Below are positions 1 to 11,800 of a stretch of 64,000 bases of DNA, piece by piece. The translations under genes and the position numbers were made by a program. The DNA is from Porites lutea (taxonomy: Eukaryota; Cnidaria; Anthozoa; Scleractinia; Poritidae). Within the stretch, counting starts at the first letter, position 1, and each line of letters starts with the position of its first letter. A model generated the notes under the pieces. The model had not been told where the DNA came from, did no database searches, and saw only the letters and a list, made by a program, of their open reading frames with translations. Location of the stretch: positions 9,840,281-9,904,280 of the forward strand of contig NC_133204.1 in assembly GCF_958299795.1 (NCBI RefSeq). Direction: 5' to 3'.

Positions 1-1547
1 TCCAAACAGATAACTGACGTTTTCCAGCAACAGAAGGGTGAAAGAGTTGATCTGTGCCATGGCGTCTAATGAAGCCGCTTGAGATCTGGACCAAAGAATG
101 TTCGGTCCAAACACAATTGCCAGATTCATGGCCGTCATTCTGTTTACAGCGGAATAATCCAAGACCTGAAACAATGAAGACGTTGCTAAACTGTGTTTCT
201 ACAGTGCTGCCACTAAATCGATATATATTAATTCACTTATTTATTTATTCATTTTATTACTAAAACTATGATGGCCGCCCTTTATGATAAGCGCTCGATG
301 ATCTGTTGGGAAAAAGGTCACCGTAAACGGCCTAGTAGAGCAATGAAGAGTTCGTACACATGTATTGGTACTCGCGACTGCCTCTTGACAATTCCAAATT
401 CCAATTTGACAAGGAATAGTAGACGAAGAACCCTTACCTTTCTAAATCCGTATCACTCAAGCAGCATGTCGCTAACACCAATTAACAAATGTGGAGTTAT
501 CATTTAATTTTATTTCACGTTGTGTAATCAAGTACATTCCCACGTCTTTGGGTGAAGTTAACTCCCCTGCGGAGTATGGAATTCATGGTTTATACTTTTG
601 AGCGACAACGTTTTTTCAATCAGGTATATAAGTAACTATAAAAATCATCCAGACGCGACGAGGTCAGTGCACACACTGTAACATTTCTCAAAATTGTGCT
701 CAAAATTCACCAGATTGCATCTCAGCGCATATTCATTTAAAAAAATTTCCGGGCGGGCATGCCCCCGGACCCCGCTAGGAAGCTCGTGGCCTTCGGCACT
801 AGGGACGTAGGATCTTTTACCGTTCTGAGAGACTGCCCACCTTCCTCTCCCCTAAGCCAACATTTATACTTACTTCTACTTAAGGCAAAATGTTTGTTTA
901 GGGGAAGGGTAGGTGGGCAGTTTCCCAGAAAGATAAAATGATCCGGGACTTCTCCCCCAAACTATAAATCCTAAATAGAACCCTGACCATACCTCATTAA
1001 GAAACTCCATCAGAAATTTGAGTACAACAAAGTTCTCTTCTGGCAGCTCATTGTGTAGAATGCACCATGCCACTTTCAGTTTCTCTGTTGCATCTGGAAT
1101 TTCTTACAGAAGAAATACAACAAAGCGAATAAAAATGGTTGAAAATATGATAAAACAGGGCAAGGATAATCATTAGGGACCTTAAGATCTAACGACGCGA
1201 CGGCGACGAGAATATCGCCAAAAAAAATAGAATTGTATTTCAGTCTTTATCGCGATTACTCCTACCCACTAACTTCGTCAAATGTAGGTGAACCCTCCTG
1301 AAATTGAATTCCAAGGGACCATATCCAAGTTCAAAGTAAAAAATTTCGTCACTGCTTGTTTAACTTCTCCATAAAACGCGAAATTAGGTATCTTCAAGTC
1401 ATAGTTTTGCAAAAACGGCAAAGAAAAGTACAAAAAAGCGTGATGCACGTGCGAAGTAGTTGTTTTGCTTATTAAACCTATTGTTTTCTAGACTTTCTTC
1501 TTGTCGTCGCCTCGTTGGAACGTAAATTCCCTATTATCATCATCTTC

Positions 1548-1587
<40 letters not shown>

Positions 1588-4500
1588 ACAACATCGTGAA
1601 CATCGTTATCATTATCAACATCAAACGACCACACCCAATAATTGCACCGATCTTGAGAACCTAAATAGCACAACATGTTGGCATAGAATATGGACAACTA
1701 CATGTACCCCTCTCAAAATTATCATAGATGGGACTTGTACGAGCTTTTGCCATTAAACCATAGTTAGTAGAGGGGACTATCATTAAAATAGGTTTGTGAG
1801 ACAAACATCGTGTATACCGCTAGCTTTTCTTTCCGCGTTGCATGCATCTTTGAAAGAAAAAAACCCATCCCTGTTCATTCACAATCTTTGCAATTATGCC
1901 ACCTACCGACATTCCAATACCAGCAGCACGTAGGATGTTCCTAACACAAAGCTACTTAAATGACATTAACTCTTACGATTCCCATAAATTATACAAGTAT
2001 ATCAGTGGTAGATCATATCTGGACTAGTCAAGAGAAGGTCATACATCGATTTCTGTTGATTTCAAACAACAACGATAACTTTATTCTTTGTATACAGGGG
2101 TTGGATAGCTTGCCACGCAAACAGCTGGAAAGCTAGTCGTGGAGGGGGACAAGTACATAAATAACATATCTACTAAAAACAAAAACCTTAATCTATTACA
2201 AAGCCTTGCAGATTACAACTTCAAAGAAATAAAACACAGAAGTTCACTGATCTAATTAACTACACAGAGCTTCCTGAGTAGACATCCTTCATTTATTGAC
2301 ATAACAATGCGTTAAGATAAGGAGTCAATGATTCTTAAAGAGTCAGATTAATTTTAAGTCCCGTGTGCCACTGACACTTTTTCACATTTAATTTTTCTCT
2401 TTTGTTCAATGCAGTCTGTTATGAACATATTGACAGGTCTATGATTGGGTTCCCCTTGTGTGTTGCCAGTTAAGAGATCTGGGAATACTTGAAAACTGTG
2501 GATTGAAATCTGACACTTACTTGTGCTAGTAATAATTGTCTCATAAAGTTTGAATGTGAGGATTGGTTCAGGAAGTTCTCTCAAGAATCTCTTGATAATA
2601 ACTGCTGCACAGTGGATGTCATCCGGGTTACTGTAGTTAACATCTTTGCCTGTAATTATATAACCACTTATAAATGCCCATACATATCTCCCACTCATAT
2701 TTTATCTAGATTAAAAAGCTATAATAGACTAGCAAGAAGAATTGGAATCTTTTAATTGGTCTATAGTTTCGAAACAAGTTGCAGTAAAGCCAACTGCATT
2801 ATAGACCAAATGAACTCACTTGACACAGATTTCATGACAATTTGGTTGTTACAGTTAACAGATTGTGTGTTCCAACTATCACTTAAGAAATAAGGAATTT
2901 TCAAACACCTAGATTTAATACTGTACATTACAGGAAACATTCTATGAAGTACTTTGGACCATATATATGGTCTTGATTGGACAGTAAAGTCAAAGACAAA
3001 TCTTTGAACCCAGCATACGAAGTATTAACCTTGTAGGTCTTTTAAACGACACTTGTAGCTCCCGTATACTTTGTAGCTCTTAAGAATTTTAGAAATATAT
3101 TTAGCATTTTCCTGTATATTTAAGTAGGGGTTAGGCTCCACGTTATTTTAGATGTTTATAAATTTTAAATTTAAGGGCATTGTAGAATAATCTATAAACA
3201 CATTTATAATTACCATTGACATTTCCTTTGGTAAACTGTACATTTCTTTACTATTTATCTATTCCCTTTTTGACCCAAATTAGCTTGCATTAGCTAAACA
3301 CATCGACAACAAAGTTGTTATGTTGTGTTACGTTAAAGGGATATAATTATTTTCCTCCTTTCATTCACCTAAGTCCAGAAGAAGTTGAAAATGATTAAAA
3401 CATTACTTACATGTATCATAGATTTGTTATCAGTGAACGGTGGTTAATTAAAATGCTAATTCATACTAAACCACTAACCTTCATTAAACATTACACAGAA
3501 TTCTTTAACAGTTTTCATGTTGGCAGATCTTCTGAAAATCCCTTCAACTTCTAGAGCTAATATTAAGAAAAAACCTTTAAATGTAGGTCTGGTTAACACC
3601 TTTCTTTGGGGCAAGGGGTGCATCCCAGAAGAAGAGGAATTACAAAAGGGATGTAATAGGAATGTTAAGATTAACCATTCCCAGTGTACGGGTATGGGTA
3701 AAGTACCATTACCTGTGGCCTTAAATATGTGATGAGTGCCTCTAAGAGTTACCCTGGGTAAATACGTATTCTGTTGGGGTGGTAAAATTATTTACCATAA
3801 ATGACCTAAGAAACGCCCACTTCCAAGTAAACACCTTTTTTCTCATAGACACCCCCTCTAAGCTGTTAAAATTTTATTAGATGCCCCTAACTAATAAAAG
3901 GACCTGTCTAATAGACAAGAGAATTACTTCAAAAATGAGAATTATTCCAAAATACTAGGAATTAGCTAAAAGGTACAAAATCATTCAATTCATTCAGTTT
4001 CTTGCTTGATTAACAAGACTTTGCATATTTCATCTTTTCAACCTCAAGTTTAAAGTAAGTATAGACTGACAATGGCAACACAGTTATAACAAAGAGCGAA
4101 GATTCTGACATTGATGTTGGCTGGATTTGACCGATATGGTTCCCTAGACAGCCTAGAAGTATCAACTGATATTCCGCTATTTAGAACTCTCTTGATAATT
4201 TATCTTGCCAGATTTTTGACCTTAAAAAGTGACACAGTTGATCAAAATTTTTGTCAATCAAAAGATACTATGAAATAATTGTGACTAAGTAAGTTTATGA
4301 TTAAGTAAACAGTTTGTGTTTTCAACAATCAACATCTTGCCTCAAAAATGCATGTTCAAAGCCAAAAAAATACTAAAACAATGGACTAAATAATCTGGTA
4401 AGCTTTGGCTATGATTCCTACCAGATTCTCGTAAAAATGTCACTGATGCTGACAATACAAGTGGAATGCACTCCCCATCGTTTTTCTGTCTCATCCTGAA

Positions 4501-7500
4501 AAAGATAACAATCAACAATCTTGATGTCTGAACAGACTACTAAATGGAAAAAAGATACATAAGAGTGATAATTATTATAATATTATGAGCATGTTTCTTT
4601 AAAAAAAAGAGGATAAAACACAAATTTATCACCAAATAGGTTGTTGGCTTCTCTCAAAAGTCAGAAAAAAATGTAATCCTTGATGTTTTTGTGCAAAAAT
4701 CCTTCGAAAAAAATATTATAAATTGAAATTACATGTACAAGGGAGGAGTTTTTCATTAACATGTTCTTCATCATTCGTTATCATTTCTTTGGAGTTCCTG
4801 TACACTACTCCTGAAAGACAAATCAGTTAACCCTTCAAGCATCAATATCCAGGCTAAAGGTCAAGTAGGCGGGTACTCAAACAGCTAGGGATTTCTTCTG
4901 GTTCATTTTTCGTAGTAGCCAGAGGCTATGTTCATGGTAGCTGGGGAAATCCCTGGCCCTGCGGCACTAAATGACAGCCCTGGTCATTACATACCATGCT
5001 AATGACACACCAAACTGCTGTGTTTTTGGAATTTCTGTGGGTGTTGCATAAAACACTGATGGTGCTTTGGGTGTAGCAGCTCTGACCTGGCTGGAAATCT
5101 CAACATCATGCCTAAAGTAATACACACATCATGGTGAGAGTCAATATTACTTAAAATATCTATTTTTCACACTGTTGTAAAATAATAATAAACCACAACT
5201 ACCAACAAATGTTCTCAAAATATCAATTCATATAATATGTTGTAAGTAAAGTCAGTCTCAGGGTAAATCAGTACTTCAAGCCCTAGGATTTCAATTCCCA
5301 TGGAAAACAATTTTTCATTTCCATGAAACCATCCGTAACAATTTTTTGTGCCCATGAAAAATTCACAGCAACCCATCTCTTAAATGTTTTCACTTTTGGA
5401 AGTCATATTTTTTCCTTGGTCCTGGAAGCCATAAAGCAGTAACTTTCAAAGCACTTTGGAAACAATTCAAGGTGGTGAACAAAAGAAAGATGATAGATGC
5501 TGATAACATTTTAGTTTTGCACATAAACTGAGTCATAACAAAGAATTGTTGTCTAACTACGTTACGAACCTGAATGGAAAAATAGTGAATTTCTGTAAAT
5601 TGCCTCCTAAGGCTGAAAATGTCACTGGGAGAACAATTGTTACCGTGAAATCCTAGGGCTTGTATTTTTTAAAAATCCACTTTGATTCACAATTTCCTTT
5701 GTTTCCTAGCCCTAATTATTCACGAATTAGGGCTAGGAAACAAAGGAAAATGAGAATCAAACTGGATTTTTAAAAAATACAAGCCCTAGGATTTCACGGT
5801 AACTTTTTAACCTGAATTTAATTTTGACCTGTAATACATAATGGCATAAGAGAGACACCTACTCCATGACTTGCTTAGGAATGTCAATTTGATCAAGATG
5901 AACAATATCTGCCAGATCTTGAAGTCTTGTTATATAAAACAACTTCCTTGAAAACTTAGGGCTGCAAAACAAGAGCCTCATCATTAATTTCATGGACTAT
6001 TGCACACTACTGCACCACAGACTTCACATTCACTGAAACATGCATCAGGTTTGATTGAAAAGGAAAGAGAAAGGGAGTCCACGTACCCAGCTAAATGAAA
6101 CAGCCCTCATTGCTTTCCTTAAGGTTTAGTATATAAATTGAATTTTCCACCCTTTCTTTATTATTACAAAAAAAAGGGAAAAATGAAGTAAAAATTATGG
6201 AACAAAAAATTTTAAAAAATTACAAGACAAAAAGGAGTCTTTTCTATTTCTTTTCTTTTCTTTTCTCAAGAATAAAAAAAAAGTGTTAATACTGGCAACA
6301 AGTGGCATTGTTACCATTTAGGAAAAGGGTGCAAAGAGCAGAAAAGAGAAAAAAAGGGGGAAAGAAGAGCGAATACAATAAATTACTGATAAATCTTGTA
6401 CCTTAAAACCTTTGCTAGGGTGGCCCATATCAGCTTGATGGTACTTGAAGGGTGGACAACATAAAGGGCTTTGATATTCTTTCGGTACCTGTAGGTAGAC
6501 TAAATCTGTTACAAATGTACCAGAAAAACTACATGAAATGATTTGAAGTGAAGCAGAGATGTTCAAGGAGGAACATAATTTGATTAAAAAAAATTCAGAA
6601 ATCAATATGATCCTGACAGATACAGAAAACAGGGTGCAAAGAAAGTCAGTTTTACAGCCTGTCATTCAGGCAAGCTGTAGCTAGCATGTGCTAACTCACA
6701 AGTAATTTCAACTAACCCCAAAACCCTTTTTGATTAGCAAGATTGATTACAATCCCTCAATCTGTAATTTGAATTTCCCCAAAAAACAGCACTTGCCCGT
6801 TGGGCAAGTTAAGAACAGAACTCACTAGCCAGATAGCAAAATCCACTAGCCCCGGGCTATCGGACATGACTTTCTACGCACTCTGGAAAAGAACACCATC
6901 CATGCAAATAAAACAAGGCCACGTGGTTTTTACTTCTTACTTTCTATCCAGTTCACGGTAGAGTTGAATGACTTTTGACATGCCTGGTTTGTTCTTGCTG
7001 GTAAGCCCGAAGTGAAAGTACACAATGGTGTAATCATTCTCAACATACTGATCTAATGTGCGTAATAAATACCTACAATAAAACAAAACCACTAATATTG
7101 GAAAACTGAGACTCTGATTAGGCTGATTTATAGCATTAGCAACATTTTAAACTGATGCTGAAGCTGGCTCTGAGATGCATAGTATACACTTAATGTCTGG
7201 GGTGCTGCTTGCAGAAGAAAATGGGCTTTGATTTCACAAGGGTATCGTTGAGAATTATATAATATATGCAACTGCTTTCACAAAGAAATTGAGCTGCAGT
7301 TGTCAATAATCAGGGCTCGCAATTGCGACTGATACGGTCGCCAATGCAAATAACATTTTCTCCTTGGCGACTAAAACTTCTGGTTTATTAGTCGCCACTT
7401 TGGGGACCAGATTTCTCTATGATTTAGATTTAAATTAAAAGAGTAAAGTGAAAACAAACATTTCATCCTACCTTGCTTTGCTTTCATCAGAGAAAATGTG

Positions 7501-10500
7501 CCGAATCGTATACACAAAGCAAGTTTACCTCCAAATTTATACTGACTTCTGTTCACGATATTTCGAACAGTCAAATCTGATGGATCGTGCCATATTACAA
7601 GCTGCATCATAATTACATTACACAAACTGGTTAAAAAAAAATTTGCATCTGGTGACTTTATTTCTCAAGTTGGATGCCAAAAGGAGACCTGGGGATTTTT
7701 TTAATTTCGAGCCCTGATAATGTTGTTGTTTGAAGGGAAATCCGAAACACACAGTTCTGTATAATTATACATTGAGTCTGTTAACCCTTTAAGCCCTAAT
7801 ACACAGGTACAAATTATCCAAAGTGATCTATGTACATTTCCTGTGAGAATTAGTTGAGAGAATTTAATGAAAGATCAAGGCATTTTCTCTTTATTGATCG
7901 TTTTATTAATTCTCATAACCTTATCTCTTGAAAATGTACGGATGATGTTAGGAGAAATTTTCTGTTGGTCACTATTGGGACTTAAAGGGTTTTAAAAAGG
8001 GGGTCCAGAAAAAGGATTTCAGCAACTTCACAGACTTGACTAGCTGGGGTTAGATCACCTCTGCAATGCCGGCTACCGGTATACCAATAAACTAAAAGAG
8101 TGATAAATTTGCCATTTGTCATCCGAAGCAATAACTATAAATATGCAGGGTGCAAAGAAAATCATTTTTACAGCTTGCCACTCAGGCAAGCTGAAGCTAA
8201 CATTTACTAGCCCAGACGTCATTTCAACTAGCCCCAAAAGCTTTTTGAAGCAGAATTGATCTCAAAGTTCTTCTGTTATTCGAATTCCTAAAAAATGATC
8301 ACTTGCCTGTTGGGCAAGTTAAAAACAGAATTCACTAGCCCGATAGCAAAATCCACCAGCCCCGGGTTATCGGACACTACTTTCTTTGCACGTTGATATG
8401 TAATAAATAATTTGTTAATTTACATGATTGTAAATTAGACAGTTTATAAATTAATTTATTAATTAAAGAGTTCTGAGTATTATAGTGTAAGATTATTTAC
8501 TTGAATAGCCGTGTGTGGTCAATGGAAGTTATTGGTGGCATTCTGCATGATGAGAACACAATAACTGGTCTTCCACTTTTATCATCACCTGCAAAGAAAA
8601 TAATATATTATTCACAGTGGTTGACAACTTGCTTTTTTGTTCGTGCTTCAAAATTAATATATGACACTACCAGTGATAATCATAAAATATTATGGTTAAA
8701 AACCTGCCCTCATGTCACCTGTAAAAACACTATACAGTAGGTCTAAAAAACCTCTATTGTGTAGATTTCATAAGAAGGTGGAGCATGATTGTTCGGGGAG
8801 CGTAGTCCTGAATAGGAACAGTCCTCATACTTTGGGTGATCATGCTCCACCCTCTAATGAAATGACTCCTGGGTTCAAACCTTTCACAATAATAATATGA
8901 TTGCTTACCAGCCACTGAAAGTATATGATGCTGAGCAATGTCACGGAAGTCATCATCCAATTTACTCAAGGTTGAACGATGGGGACTAGGATTTTCTCCA
9001 CTTCTATCCACTTCTGCTGTGTCTGTTGAGATTGGTTAAAAATTAATCTTGAAAGTTGGTCACATGAGTATACATGTAGCTTGCGAACCAGGGAGGCAAA
9101 ACATTTCCCCACGAAATGCTCCTAGTGGCAAGGACTGAGTATTGAGCTGTATTAACTAGTCTGCTACACAGCCCTTTTTAGTGTCGTCACGCAACGTTCC
9201 TCCCCACTGACGGCTGTTGAAAACCGAACTACATTCCTTTCCCGTGATAAACCAATTGTAATTCAGCTCCCGTTTTCTGGAAAGTGTTCGTGCCATGTTT
9301 GCGATACTGTGACTCCTCCAATCACAGCTTTGCTTTTATCGGTGCCCCATGTGTGAATGACAGAATAATCAAAATTGTCGCGTGAAAACAAGCAATTAAC
9401 TACAGTAGTGTTGATGTAGTCGAGTCCTATTCAAAATTTAGGAGATAAGCAGCGGCAGCAAGCAAGTTGAGCAAATTGCGACGCACAACATGGACGTGCT
9501 CATAAAGTTGCCAGGTATAGTTTCGGGAAATCGCTCATCGATAATTTATAGGATTGCTTTTTAAATTAGTACCCTTGACAGTTTAGTTTTCACAGGAACA
9601 CAATGAGCACATCTCCCACATTAAATTCTTTATTACATATCCGTACATATGCACGTTAAATGAAGAACCAATCGATCCTGGTAAAAGTCTTCTAAGCCTA
9701 TCAAACCTTTTTTTCACTTGGAACTTTCTTGACCACTTAAAACAAACTTTTTTGTAATTAACCTTTTCGTTGCTTGAAAACCAAGAGCCCGTCTAAATTC
9801 AGCGACGATTGATTGATCTGTCGAAAACTGAGAAGCGTGCTCGCTTCCTAGCGCCCTGGGGCTCACGCATTGGTAAATTTCTTATACATGATTGGCTTGT
9901 TCGTTAGGCCACAAACACAAAGGGAAAGGAATGTAGTTCGGTTTTCAGCAGCCGTTAGTGGGGAGGAGCGTTGCGTGACGACTCTAAAAACAGCTGTGTA
10001 GCAGACTATGTATTTACAGGCTATTAAATGAAATGAAGCTTGGAAAGAGTATCAGACAGAACTGGAAACATGATGCTTGTAGTAGCCCAAAATGACATGA
10101 CTGTTATTAGACCAATGATATATCTATTAGGTGAAAATGGCCATAGCTCTAGAATTTTGACAAGTTTATTTTACATGTACCAAAGTGTGGGGTTTGAGGT
10201 TGACAACCTGTCATCTAGTTCAAAGAAAAAAAACACATACACACACCAAAGAAAATACCCACACATCATGGCACACATGGCAGTTTTTCAGAAGTTGATC
10301 ATCCGTATAAAACACCTTTTATACCACAAAAACTAAAGGCTATGGTAACAAAACTTGATATTTGGAATGGATAAACGTACTGTAATGAGCACAGAAACAT
10401 ATGAGTGGAATTTGATCCAAAGCTTTATTCTCCTAAACTGGATAGCTGTTCTTTCTATGCTTTGAATAAAGGCAGTTTAACTGACTGTAGTTAATCAATA

Positions 10501-11236
10501 TCTTATCGATGTCAAATCAGTATTACAACATTCCACATGAATTAAAAGTACTCTAATCTGAACAAATATCACCCATATCAAATATCAGGGAGGTGATCTA
10601 ATCACTAGTTAAAAGTGCAAGCTAAATCAACCCAACTATTAAAGGTTATAGAAGCAGACAAGCTGAAAACTTGTGAAAGCTACTTTGATGAATATGGGAA
10701 TTCTTACCTTCATCCACAACCTCAGCTTCACCATCAATATCTTCATCAACCTCACCTCTTTCCAACTTTCCACCATTTTCAAAAACCTTTTCACTGTATT
10801 CAGTTTGCTGACAGCCACTCAAAATCCTTTCATCCCCAGAATTTGTCGGCGCAACTGCCAAGCTTGTTTCTTCAATATTACCTAAGATAAGCCCAGATGA
10901 CCGATGGGGTTCCATGTTCTTCTTTGTGTCCAATCTTTGGACAGATGTCTTCTTCTTCCCCGATGGGTCTCCGTCATTGAAGTCATTTTCAGTCGTATTC
11001 GAATGTGATGACAGGGGGTCGAATTCATCTAACAAGTCCTGTTGAACATTTATATCGTCAAAATTAGTCATGCCATATCTTTTGGTTCCAGGAGATGTCA
11101 AATGGCCCGACCTTCGATTCGTGACAGGTTCGTCTGAGCGAAAAACGTCTTTCTTTTGAGCGGAGTTTGTTGACAAATTCAAGGTTTCCTGCTGGACGTC
11201 TGATCGGTTTTCGAACCCAGGAAGCGCCTCGTCCAT
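1..11236 (-). CDS. ARHGAP1: Rho GTPase-activating protein 1-like (Sec14/CRAL-TRIO plus RhoGAP), 3' end off window
   Basis: Split gene read by eye; exons (minus strand order): 11236-10708, 9022-8909, 8588-8501, 7072-6941, 6488-6402, 5961-5859, 5111-4995, 4495-4422, 3556-3479, 2649-2521, 1093-993, a tentative 18-nt exon 455-438, then 139 to beyond position 1. Start is ATG at 11236 after a long acidic, disordered exon of about 176 residues, longer than in the human protein. The Sec14 part reads [19 protein letters not shown], then [20 protein letters not shown] and [14 protein letters not shown]. The RhoGAP part has the arginine finger in EGIFRRSAN, then [14 protein letters not shown] and [13 protein letters not shown]. 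The family binds lipid through Sec14 and stimulates GTP hydrolysis by Cdc42/Rho on membranes. Reading phases agree across most junctions. Two do not: the 5859 border, and the 1093-993 to 139 step, which needs the small extra exon. Divergent from ZNF593, so probably a shared promoter. Confidence 0.93.
810..944. repeat. Hairpin MITE in the last ARHGAP1 introns
   Basis: About 60-bp inverted arms (ggatcttttac on the left, complementary to the stretch ending aaaatgatcc) enclose a short loop. Both arms contain the ACTGCCCACCTTCC-type core. No coding potential. Looks like a small foldback DNA transposon remnant. Confidence 0.6.
1170..1520. repeat. Dispersed repeat, copy 1 (AACGTGAAATTAGG type)
   Basis: Shares words with 36730-36960 and, in reverse, with 53950-54180: an 'aaacgcgaaattagg' segment, then 'caaaaacggcaaagaa', then 'gcgtgatgcacgtgcg', in the same order and spacing. 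Probably the middle of a non-autonomous DNA transposon. Its left end may be the 'agggaccttaagatct' stretch near 1175; the right end is not clear. Confidence 0.5.
1546..1598. repeat. (ATC)n microsatellite
   Basis: Roughly twelve consecutive ATC units with a few impure flanking units, in an ARHGAP1 intron. Read on the minus strand it gives an artefactual poly-aspartate open frame. Confidence 0.9.
5639..5803. repeat. Near-perfect 165-bp palindrome
   Basis: Starts GTTACCGTGAAATCCTAGGG and ends with its reverse complement. The arms are about 80 bp with few mismatches and meet at a short 'attcacgaatt' centre. Lies in the ARHGAP1 intron between 5111 and 5859. A related 'taattagggctaggaaac' segment occurs near 46990 in SERGEF, so this is likely a mobile foldback family and not a one-off hairpin. 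Confidence 0.8.
6630..6885. mobile_element. CAGGGTGCAAAG MITE, copy 1, with 5-bp TSD
   Basis: 256-bp element starting CAGGGTGCAAAGAAAGTCA and ending in a decayed reverse complement (ACTTTCTACGCACTCTG). It is flanked by the exact direct repeat GAAAA (6625-6629 and 6886-6890). Same family as 8146-8395, 39065-39303 and 49060-49299. Too short to code. Lies in an ARHGAP1 intron. Confidence 0.8.
7311..7716. mobile_element. CAGGGCTCG non-autonomous element with ATAAT TSD
   Basis: Begins CAGGGCTCGCAATTGCGA and ends TTAATTTCGAGCCCTG, flanked by the 5-bp repeat ATAAT on both sides. The ends contain 'ggtcgcc' and 'ttggcgactaaaa' words, also found in the longer element at 57122-57843, so the two are relatives. 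No transposase is visible. Confidence 0.7.
8146..8395. mobile_element. CAGGGTGCAAAG MITE, copy 2, with 5-bp TSD
   Basis: 250-bp copy, start CAGGGTGCAAAGAAAATCA, end ACTTTCTTTGCACGTTG, with exact flanking repeat ATATG (8141-8145 and 8396-8400). Internal sequence matches copy 1 over its whole length, including the 'acttgcctgttgggcaagtt' hairpin. In an ARHGAP1 intron, about 100 bp from an exon. Confidence 0.82.
9157..10008. mobile_element. MULE-like element with about 85-bp TIRs and 9-bp TSD
   Basis: 852-bp element beginning TAGTCTGCTACACAGC and ending in its complement. The terminal inverted repeats run about 85 bp. The flanks TGTATTAAC (9148-9156) and TGTATTTAC (10009-10017) form a 9-bp target-site duplication with one mismatch, the size made by Mutator-like transposases. 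No transposase. The unique interior contains an ATG at 9490 followed by eight codons and a good 5' splice site (CCAG|gtatag), so it may hold a captured host fragment. Sits in ARHGAP1 intron 1. A 108-bp relative is at 54592-54699. Confidence 0.8.
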
Positions 11237-11800
11237 GTCAGTCGAGATTTTATTTACGAGACGACAGACAAAACACCATTTAATCTTTTCCTTTGTACCC
11301 CATTAGGGAAACTCCCTTTGAACCGTAGAATCTCGTGACAACTTTGGCATTGCAACTTTTTTCGTTCAAAATTCGAGGCTAAAGAAAACAACTTTTCCTC
11401 GTTTCGACGCTCTCAATAATTTATCCCCACCCTACTGACAAAATAGAACTCGTTTAAATTCGCTTTAAGATATTGAATTAAAATGTACAAAAAAGATGGC
11501 TTGAAAGTAAATAAAAATGAATATTGTTTCTAATTTAAAACGTATATTCGAGAAGTTTTTATTGCGATTTTTTTGGAATTTTTATTATTCGTTGATCTTT
11601 CCGGGATACCCTCCCATTCCCTCCCAGGGTAGCTAGTGGTCACCCCGTTCTCCAGTCTTCCGCACCTTACGCAAGGAGCGCCTGGACGATTCACATCTAG
11701 CGGCCATCTTGGAAACATTAATCTTGGAAACTGCTCGAACATTTTCTATTCTCGTATTTGCTGGTTGTGGTTAATATCTGCGAGAAAATCAGTTCTAAAC
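11237..11800. promoter_or_regulatory. Shared divergent promoter of ARHGAP1 and ZNF593
   Basis: 564 bp separate the two start codons, on opposite strands, with no repeat recognised between them. A YY1-type word lies at 11700-11712 (GCGGCCATCTTGG, reverse complement CCAAGATGGCCGC), close to the expected ZNF593 transcription start. No clear TATA box. That the two genes share regulation is inferred from head-to-head spacing only. Confidence 0.55.

Noticed and set aside
1488-1697. Minus-strand open frame with a poly-aspartate run
   Set aside because: Produced by the (ATC)n microsatellite at 1546-1598; no family features and within an ARHGAP1 intron.
9157-10008. Long terminal repeats of an LTR element
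   Set aside because: The repeats are inverted, not direct, and the 9-bp duplication fits a DNA transposon. No LTR, retroviral or Polinton remains were recognised anywhere in the window.
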